The notes under the pieces are model-generated. The model did not search any database, had not been told where the DNA came from, and saw only the letters and a program-made list of their open reading frames with translations. The position numbers and the translations under genes were made by a program. From assembly GCA_002353555.1 (NCBI GenBank), contig DEJO01000015.1:1-10174 (forward strand): a stretch of DNA of 10,174 nucleotides. The letters run 5' to 3'. This document shows, one piece after another, positions 1 to 5,481 of this stretch (within the stretch, counting starts at the first letter, position 1; the number at the start of each line of letters is the position of its first letter). The stretch is from Prevotella sp. UBA2746. GTDB taxonomy: Bacteria; Bacteroidota; Bacteroidia; Bacteroidales; Bacteroidaceae.

Positions 1-169
1 CAAAAAGCCTTTGTTTCGCACGCTTCAACCGGACTCACGTAGATGATGGTATCACGGCGAACTGTATATGGTATGGGTGGCGCATCACCGAAGTCAGGAA
101 AGAAAGTGGGGCATGCCCCAGACGGACATGCCCCTCGATGGTTATGTTAAAGATGTTATTGTCAAGAGA
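1..169. other. Left edge, no supportable gene
   Basis: This stretch lies downstream of the SusD-like gene. On the minus strand one frame stays open from about position 147 to the edge, but it has no ATG and begins after a TAA. The other minus frames contain only ATG-started peptides of under 20 codons. On the plus strand one frame is open from base 3 to a TAG at 207-209, but it overlaps the end of the SusD-like gene antisense and shows no family likeness. I see only the hairpin listed separately. A further PUL gene could start beyond the left edge. Confidence 0.6.
100..134 (-). terminator. Possible terminator of the susC/susD operon
   Basis: On the minus strand an 8-bp GC-rich stem forms between GGGGCATG (134-127) and CATGCCCC (115-108) with an 11-nt loop. 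A T-rich but interrupted tract, ACTTTCTTT, follows at 107-99. It begins about 35 nt after the SusD-like stop codon, which is where a rho-independent terminator would be expected. The T tract is weak, and the 3' arm sits in a 12-bp palindrome (108-119) that could fold on itself instead, so this is only a candidate. Confidence 0.35.
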
Positions 170-1741
170 TTATCTTGAACCTCCTGCCCACCAGACAGGC
201 TCTGTATAGACATACTGTCCTGTTCCGAAGGCAGCCTTGACATTAGGATTGGCAGTGGTGTCACTGTTACCGTAGCCATAGCGCAGGGGGAAGCGGGTGG
301 CGTTATTTGGATTAGCCAGCTCGATGAAGTTTTCTCCCATAGCTTTCAGACGGCGGACGTCGTTGTAAGCTTCGGTAGACTCACCATTAGCTCCATAGAA
401 GGCGATGTATTTCTGTACCATGATCTCCTTCAGCAGGTCTGTGCCTGTCAGCGGAGCAATGGTATTGTTAAAATAATTTTCTGCGTCGCCTTCGGTCAGC
501 GGCGTGTTGATGTCGCCAGACTCCTCGTCAAACCAAAAACCTGTGTTGTCAGTATTGTCCAAAGCAGACTTCAGCGATGCCTCCGTATTGGCAAAGGCTG
601 CTACCAACGCATTTCTTACGCATGTCTTGGCTGCATCTTCCTGTCCTAAGCGAGCCAGTGCTTCAGCCTTGATGAACTGTACCTCGTGGTAGCTCAGCAG
701 GTAGGTGGAAGCGGTCTGTGCCAGAGAATAGCAGTCATAGTTGTAATACCACTGTGCCTGCTCTGGTGTGCCGTTGGGAACAGGATTGAAGTCTTCGCTT
801 TCCGGTGTGATGTGTGCATCATAGGGAAGGAAGAGGATGCGGCTGATACGCGGGTCGTTGCGCTCGATAAGCTTCTTGCACATGCTCTCGCTGACACCGA
901 AGTAGTCGCGGCTGTACTGAAGGTCGAAAGTAGGATTCCAGTTGTTGGCATCATACGTGTTGTATGCCGCCTGCTCGTCCGGACTCTCAAAGGAATTGTT
1001 GCAACATTCAACAATCTGCTGGTAGACAGCATTCTTGTTGGAAGCGCGGAAGATGGTGTGGAGCAGCAGACGTGCCTTCAGACCGTAGGCGAACTTCAGC
1101 CAATTGGCTGTTTTACCGCCATAGATGAAGTCATAACGTCCAAGTCCTGCGTCGCTGGTGCTCTTCAGGTCGGCAATAGCTTCGTCCAACGTCTCCATGA
1201 TGCTCTTGTAGATATCCTCCTGCTTGTCTATTTTCGGAGTCATCAAGTCACTTCCTTTAAATGCCTCGGTGTAAGGAATGTCTCCAAAGAGGTCGGTCAG
1301 GATGGCGGTGTTATAAACAACATAGACTTTAGCAATACCTCGGATGCCTGCATTGCCGGCATCAGAGCCTTCAGCATCGTCCTCTGTCTTTTCTACTACC
1401 TTGAGTGCGCTGTTCAGGTTGGCGTATGTAGCGTTCCATGCGTTGTTGAACGTGGATGATGCTGTCCACTCACCTGAGCGTCTTTCAGCATTGTACAACT
1501 GATTGAAGACACCACCTTCGTGCTCTATGGCAACGGCTGCGTATGTATTGAAGTCGCCGCCAGCCACACTGACAGCTGTAGCTGTAGCCAAGTCAGCCAC
1601 CATGAACTTGGCATCTGCCGTCAATGGCTCGTTCGTATTCTTGTTCACACTGTCCATGGCATCCTCGGAACATCCGACCATCAGCGTCGTGGCTGCCAGT
1701 GTGAAGACCATTGATTGGAATAGATTAAATATCTTTTTCAT
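170..1741 (-). CDS. SusD-like surface glycan-binding lipoprotein (SusD/RagB, SusD_like_2 type)
   Basis: This 523-residue protein is predicted to be the outer-membrane lipoprotein lid of the adjacent SusC-like channel, binding oligosaccharides before import. The N-terminus has a KK n-region, a hydrophobic stretch and a lipobox-like MVGC with Cys24. It is followed by Ser-Glu-Asp, an acidic stretch like the surface-export signal of Bacteroidetes lipoproteins. Family features seen are an N-terminal NKNTNEP segment, DLFGDIPYTEA at about 150-160, a TPR-like helical part (DIYKSIMETLDEAI, then NWLKFAYGLKARLLLH near 213-228), and a C-terminus with RYGYGNSDTTANPNV ending in VWWAGGSR. The DIPYTEA and VWWAGG motifs are typical of the SusD_like_2 branch (from memory). 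The length is normal. It starts 12 nt after the SusC-like stop, so the two are surely cotranscribed. Pectin fragments as ligand are inferred from the neighbouring PL9 lyases; the sequence does not prove specificity. Confidence 0.95.
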   Translation of the reverse strand: MKKIFNLFQSMVFTLAATTLMVGCSEDAMDSVNKNTNEPLTADAKFMVADLATATAVSVAGGDFNTYAAVAIEHEGGVFNQLYNAERRSGEWTASSTFNNAWNATYANLNSALKVVEKTEDDAEGSDAGNAGIRGIAKVYVVYNTAILTDLFGDIPYTEAFKGSDLMTPKIDKQEDIYKSIMETLDEAIADLKSTSDAGLGRYDFIYGGKTANWLKFAYGLKARLLLHTIFRASNKNAVYQQIVECCNNSFESPDEQAAYNTYDANNWNPTFDLQYSRDYFGVSESMCKKLIERNDPRISRILFLPYDAHITPESEDFNPVPNGTPEQAQWYYNYDCYSLAQTASTYLLSYHEVQFIKAEALARLGQEDAAKTCVRNALVAAFANTEASLKSALDNTDNTGFWFDEESGDINTPLTEGDAENYFNNTIAPLTGTDLLKEIMVQKYIAFYGANGESTEAYNDVRRLKAMGENFIELANPNNATRFPLRYGYGNSDTTANPNVKAAFGTGQYVYTEPVWWAGGSR

Positions 1742-1753
1742 TGTTGTTTGCTT

Positions 1754-4700
1754 TTAGAAATTGAATGTTAGACCAAAACCAAAGGTTGAAGAACCCGGCA
1801 GAGAGAAGCGTTCGAAACCACCCGCCATGTTGTTGTTACCCTGAGTTGCTTCCGGGTCGAAGCCCTTGATGGAAGAATAGAGCAGCAAGTTGCGTGCGAA
1901 GGCACTTGCGGTGATGTTCAGCCAAGGTTTGTTCACGATAGGATAGCTCAGCGAAATTTCGCGCAGCTTCAGGTAGGTGCTGCTGTGGATGAATGACTCC
2001 GCAATGTTGTTCAGTGCATTGAAGTAGTCGAAGGCATCGCTTCCGCTGATGTAGATGTCGTTGGGCGAGTACGTACCGTCGCCATTTTCCTTGACGGCAG
2101 GCAGCTCGAAGAGGAACTGATCCATGTTGCGGTAGTCAGCCGAACGCTGGCTCGAACCGTAGTAGTCCATCATGGTGTAGGTACCGGCATACATTTTGCC
2201 GCCCTTCTTCCAGTCGAACGTAGCACTCAGGCGGAACTTGTACAGTTCAAGCGTCGTGTTGAAACCCATTTGGAAGTCTGGAGAAACATTGCCGAGCACC
2301 TTCTCTTCGCCAGGCATTGGTAAACCGTTCTTGTCGACAACGATGTCGCCATTCTCGTTACGCAGATAGCTGATACCGTAGATGACCGGGAACTTGTAGC
2401 CGATACCGGCACGAATCTGCGGCTCTACGAAACCGCCAAGCATGATGCTCTCTACACCAGGAGCCAGTTTGTCAACATAGTTGTTTATCTTGGTGTAGTT
2501 CAGGCTCATCTCCCACTTGACGTTCCTGGTGTTGATGGGGCGTGCGCCGATGGTCAGTTCATGGGCATTGGTATGGATGGAACCGCCGTTGGTGCGGAAC
2601 TCATAGTAACCAGTAGAGCCTGCCATAGGAACGTCGAATATCTGGTCTTTCACGTTCTGGCGAGAGTAGGTGTAGTTCAAGGTGAACAGGCCGTGGAGGA
2701 AAGCCAAGTCGATACCTACTTCGTATGAACGGGTGTTCTGTGGTTTCAGGTTGGGGTCATAGATACGCTCGTAGGGCCTGTATGCCACAACGCCGTTGAT
2801 GGGGTATTGCATTGGTGTGCCGGAAGAGAAGCCGCCGCCATAAGTCGGAATGGCAAAGTAAGACTGGTAATAGGTTCCAGCCATACCTACCTCAGCGTAT
2901 GAAGCGCGAATCTTACCGTATGTCAGGATGTTGTTCTTCAGCGGTTCCAGCTCGGTAAAGATGAATCCGAGCGATACGGAGGGATAGAAGAACGAGCGGT
3001 TGTTGCGTGGCATAGACGAAACAATGTCGTTACGGCCGGTCACGTTCAGGAAGAGCATGTTCTTGTAGTCGATAGAAAGGTTACCGAAGTTACCTACCGT
3101 GCGGGTGTGGTAGTTATATTCTCTTCCCTTATAGGTCGAGATGTTGTTCATGCTGTTCCATCCTGCAAAGTTGAAACCTATACCATAGGATTCAAGCTGG
3201 CTGGTCTTGTTCTGGACAATTTCGTTACCATAGAGGACGTTCAGGTGCCAGTCCTTGCTGATCTTCCAGTCAAACGAAGCTGTAAACAGAGAGTTCAATT
3301 CGTTAATGGTCCATGAGTTGTCGTCAATCTCTCCGCTGCCGCGGCTGTTATCGCCGTAGGCATACAAGTCCTTATACTTAGTGGTATAGGCATCGTCGCC
3401 CAACTGGTACTTGGCATCTACCTTCATCCGTTCGTTGATGGGGTATTCAAACTTCAGGTAGACATTGCCGAAGAAGCGTTGTGAACGCTCTGAGAACTCG
3501 TTGTTCTTGGTTGCCCAGTACGGGTTGTTGAAGCTTCCCGGTCGATAGAGCACCTGAGAGGTCGGGTCATCGGGGGTATGTGAGGGAATGCCTTTCAGGT
3601 CGTAAGAGGGAGGACAACCGTAGAGAGCTGCCATGATACCGTCGTTGGCACCGGCTTGCTTGGTTATCTTTGAAGCAACGAAGTTTCCGCTGAAGCCAGT
3701 ACTAAAGTACTTGTTGATTTTCAGCGAAGCATTCAGCTTGACATTGTAACGTTGCATACCTGTTTCGGGTACAAAACCCTTCTGGGTGGTGTTACCGATA
3801 GAGAAGGAGTAGTCGCCACGTCCCAGGTTCTGGGTGATGCTGACGTTGTTGCTCCATGCCGTACCGGTCTGGAAGAAGTCTCTCAGGTTGTCATAGACAC
3901 CAGGTCTGGTCCATGGGTCGAGACCTGCGGCTGCACGCTTGGTGCTGTAGTACTGACCTTCGTGCATGCCAAAACGCTGGGTATAGGCGTTGTCCATGTT
4001 GCCGCCGTAGGTGGCATCGTTGGGAAGTTCGCTGATTTTCGGTCCCCATGCCAGTGACGTGTTGGGATTAAACTTGCCGCCGGAGCCTTGTGCATATTCT
4101 TTCTGCACGTCGGGCAACGTCGACACCTTGGTAAAGGAGAGGCTGGTGTTGTAAGTGATGTGTGGCTTACCTTTAGCCAATCCCTTTCCGCTCTTGGTGG
4201 TGATGATGATGACACCGTTGGAGGCACGCATACCGTAGAGTGCACTCGCAGCCTGACCTTTCAAGACGTTGATGCTCTCGATGTCGTTCGGGTCGATGTC
4301 CAGAGCGCGGTTGGCATAGTCGGAACCGGTAACCGAGTTGTAGGTATCCATATCCGACGTAGAGGCGATAGGCATGCCGTCTACTACGTACAGAGGAGTG
4401 TTGTTGTCGGTGAACGAACGCGCACCACGGATGGTGATGTGAGACGAGGCACCAGGCATACCAGACGACGGTGTGATGTTGAGACCCGACAACTTACCAG
4501 ACATGGCTGATGACAGGTCGGTGCCCATAGCTTGGTTCAGCTTGTCTGCATTGATGTCCTGGGTGGCATATCCCAGTGACTTCTTCTCGCGAGAGATACC
4601 CATTGCCGTCACAACCACTTCGTTCAGGTCGGTGCTGCTGCTGCGGAGCAAGATTTTCATACCGTTGCGGGCAACAACTTCTACCGGCTCCATGCCGAGG

Positions 4701-4924
4701 TAGGAGATGGTGATGTTCTTCTTGCCTGCAGGAAGTGTCAGACTGAATCTTCCGTTAATGTCAGTCGCTACTCCCGATTCTGTTCCAGAAACACGTACCG
4801 CTGCACCCACAATAGGTTCATTGTCTTCTTGTGAGACGACAGTACCCGTGATTTGGGTTTGAGCCATTACCCCTCCCACTAAGCAGAAGAGGCTGACTAA
4901 AATCATGGTTAGTCTTCTTTCCAT
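1754..4924 (-). CDS. SusC-like TonB-dependent outer-membrane transporter (SusC/RagA family)
   Basis: This 1056-residue protein is predicted to be the barrel that imports oligosaccharides using TonB energy, with the SusD-like protein as its lid. A signal peptide has RR in the n-region and probably ends at VMA-QT (residues 21/22). A carboxypeptidase-regulatory-like domain covers about 24-95 (ITGTVVSQEDNEPIVGAAV, then GVATDINGRFSL). A TonB-box-like LNEVVVTA lies at 100-107. The plug covers about 112-245 and has the SusC signature LYVVDGMPI (178-186) and SINVLKGQAASALYGMRASN (217-236). The rest is barrel and ends in FGFGLTFNF, with the terminal aromatic expected for barrel insertion. There is no STN domain before the regulatory-like domain, which argues against anti-sigma (FecR-type) signalling through this transporter. 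The first Met is preferred to Met7 because it includes the RR. Its promoter is predicted at 5113-5144, giving a leader of about 180 nt. Confidence 0.97.
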   Translation of the reverse strand: MERRLTMILVSLFCLVGGVMAQTQITGTVVSQEDNEPIVGAAVRVSGTESGVATDINGRFSLTLPAGKKNITISYLGMEPVEVVARNGMKILLRSSSTDLNEVVVTAMGISREKKSLGYATQDINADKLNQAMGTDLSSAMSGKLSGLNITPSSGMPGASSHITIRGARSFTDNNTPLYVVDGMPIASTSDMDTYNSVTGSDYANRALDIDPNDIESINVLKGQAASALYGMRASNGVIIITTKSGKGLAKGKPHITYNTSLSFTKVSTLPDVQKEYAQGSGGKFNPNTSLAWGPKISELPNDATYGGNMDNAYTQRFGMHEGQYYSTKRAAAGLDPWTRPGVYDNLRDFFQTGTAWSNNVSITQNLGRGDYSFSIGNTTQKGFVPETGMQRYNVKLNASLKINKYFSTGFSGNFVASKITKQAGANDGIMAALYGCPPSYDLKGIPSHTPDDPTSQVLYRPGSFNNPYWATKNNEFSERSQRFFGNVYLKFEYPINERMKVDAKYQLGDDAYTTKYKDLYAYGDNSRGSGEIDDNSWTINELNSLFTASFDWKISKDWHLNVLYGNEIVQNKTSQLESYGIGFNFAGWNSMNNISTYKGREYNYHTRTVGNFGNLSIDYKNMLFLNVTGRNDIVSSMPRNNRSFFYPSVSLGFIFTELEPLKNNILTYGKIRASYAEVGMAGTYYQSYFAIPTYGGGFSSGTPMQYPINGVVAYRPYERIYDPNLKPQNTRSYEVGIDLAFLHGLFTLNYTYSRQNVKDQIFDVPMAGSTGYYEFRTNGGSIHTNAHELTIGARPINTRNVKWEMSLNYTKINNYVDKLAPGVESIMLGGFVEPQIRAGIGYKFPVIYGISYLRNENGDIVVDKNGLPMPGEEKVLGNVSPDFQMGFNTTLELYKFRLSATFDWKKGGKMYAGTYTMMDYYGSSQRSADYRNMDQFLFELPAVKENGDGTYSPNDIYISGSDAFDYFNALNNIAESFIHSSTYLKLREISLSYPIVNKPWLNITASAFARNLLLYSSIKGFDPEATQGNNNMAGGFERFSLPGSSTFGFGLTFNF

Positions 4925-5112
4925 AAATCTTTGTTTTTGTTTATTGATATATTAAATAATGTGTTATAATCTGTCTTCATGCGATTAGTCCGTCAGTCTC
5001 TGTGCCTTCCACTTTTCCTTGTCCTTCGGCAAGAAAGAGTTTCAGATTGTTAATTATTCACCTCTTTATATAGTAGGGGTGTCAGATTTTTGCGGTATTT
5101 TATAACAATTTG

Positions 5113-5144
5113 CAAAACTACTACATTTATATTAACATTGCAAA
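5113..5144 (-). promoter_or_regulatory. Predicted leftward promoter for the susC/susD-like operon
   Basis: Read on the minus strand, TTTG (5144-5141) is followed after exactly 20 bp by TAGTTTTG (5120-5113). This matches the Bacteroidetes primary sigma factor consensus of a -33 TTTG and a -7 TAnnTTTG. Transcription would begin near 5106, giving a leader of about 180 nt before the SusC-like ATG. It is the only match to the -7 box on this strand that I found in the divergent region. Confidence 0.7.
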
Positions 5145-5145
5145 T

Positions 5146-5188
5146 AATCGCAAAGAAACGGCGATTTTTAAACATTTCTTAACGTTTC
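5146..5188. promoter_or_regulatory. Interleaved inverted repeats, candidate activator site
   Basis: Two inverted repeats overlap here. AATCGC (5146-5151) pairs with GCGATT (5161-5166) across 9 bp, and GAAACG (5155-5160) pairs with CGTTTC (5183-5188) across 22 bp. The first begins one base upstream of the leftward -33 element, where a class II activator would touch RNA polymerase. PUL operons are usually switched on by a hybrid two-component or SusR/AraC-type regulator, but none is encoded in this window, so the binding protein is unknown. The arms are short and may be chance. Confidence 0.35.
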
Positions 5189-5254
5189 ACCCCTCCTTTT
5201 GGGACAAACTGCTATGGTTTTGCTTTATATTTGCAAGCAATTGCCCGTGAATAA

Positions 5255-5286
5255 TTTGGCTTTTCTCTCGCTTAATCGTATCTTTG
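5255..5286 (+). promoter_or_regulatory. Predicted upstream promoter P1 of the lyase operon
   Basis: TTTG (5255-5258), a 20-bp spacer and TATCTTTG (5279-5286) match the Bacteroidetes -33/-7 consensus exactly. The start would fall near 5292, directly in front of the 9-bp tandem repeat, so a P1 transcript would carry the repeat in a leader of about 190 nt. Confidence 0.6.
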
Positions 5287-5293
5287 CAGCGGG

Positions 5294-5356
5294 AAAGACG
5301 AGTCTGACCAGTTTGACCAGTCCGATAAGTCCGACCCGTCTGACCAGCCTGATGAA
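5294..5356 (+). repeat. Degenerate 9-bp tandem repeat between two promoters
   Basis: Six contiguous 9-bp units run from 5303 to 5356: TCTGACCAG, TTTGACCAG, TCCGATAAG, TCCGACCCG, TCTGACCAG and CCTGATGAA. A weaker seventh unit (5294-5302) precedes them, sharing only GAC and AG. The consensus is about TCYGACCAG. In the plus frame it reads as Ser/Leu/Thr-rich low complexity. It lies exactly between promoters P1 and P2. From memory, similar GACCAGTCC-like arrays occur between genes in other Bacteroidales, but I know of no assigned function. Confidence 0.75.
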
Positions 5357-5373
5357 AAATAACTGCCTAAAAA

Positions 5374-5405
5374 TTTGGTGATTTATCGGAATGTCCTTAT
5401 CTTTG
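5374..5405 (+). promoter_or_regulatory. Predicted proximal promoter P2 of the lyase operon
   Basis: TTTG (5374-5377), a 20-bp spacer and TATCTTTG (5398-5405) give a second exact Bacteroidetes-type promoter with the same -7 box and spacing as P1. Both -33 elements are also followed by a G. The start would fall near 5411, leaving an A-rich leader of about 70 nt, typical for this phylum, before the first lyase ATG. This is the likelier main promoter of the two. Confidence 0.7.
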
Positions 5406-5481
5406 TGCCCAAATCGACTAAAGCAAACGACAAACAAACAATAATAACAAATCTACCTAAACAGGTAAAGTAAAAAACATT

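Larger units (their letters stand above)
4925..5481. other. Divergent control region between the transporter and lyase operons
   Basis: This 557-bp AT-rich region holds no convincing gene. Reading left to right it contains the AT-rich susC leader (4925 to about 5105), a leftward promoter (5113-5144), inverted repeats next to that promoter (5146-5188), an 8-bp palindrome GCAATTGC (5237-5244) ten bases before a rightward promoter, that promoter (5255-5286), a 9-bp degenerate tandem repeat (5294-5356), a second rightward promoter (5374-5405), and an A-rich lyase leader with a 5-bp hairpin TACCT/AGGTA at 5454-5467. Short open frames over the repeat (a plus frame at 5199-5381 and a minus frame at 5225-5437) have low-complexity Leu/Thr/Ser or Arg/Leu/Val translations and are not credible genes. 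Confidence 0.8.

Noticed and set aside
1..150. Minus-strand open frame running off the left edge after the SusD-like gene
   Set aside because: It starts after a TAA with no ATG and reads through the candidate terminator, so I cannot support a gene.
3..209. Plus-strand open frame entering from the left edge
   Set aside because: It crosses the hairpin and the 3' end of the SusD-like gene antisense and has no recognisable content; likely chance.
686..1459. 257-codon open frame on the plus strand, antisense to the SusD-like gene
   Set aside because: Its translation is rich in Val and Cys with no domain likeness, while the opposite strand encodes a complete, recognisable SusD-family protein.
5294..5356. 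CRISPR-like array
   Set aside because: The 9-bp units are contiguous and degenerate with no spacers, so this is a minisatellite-type tandem repeat.
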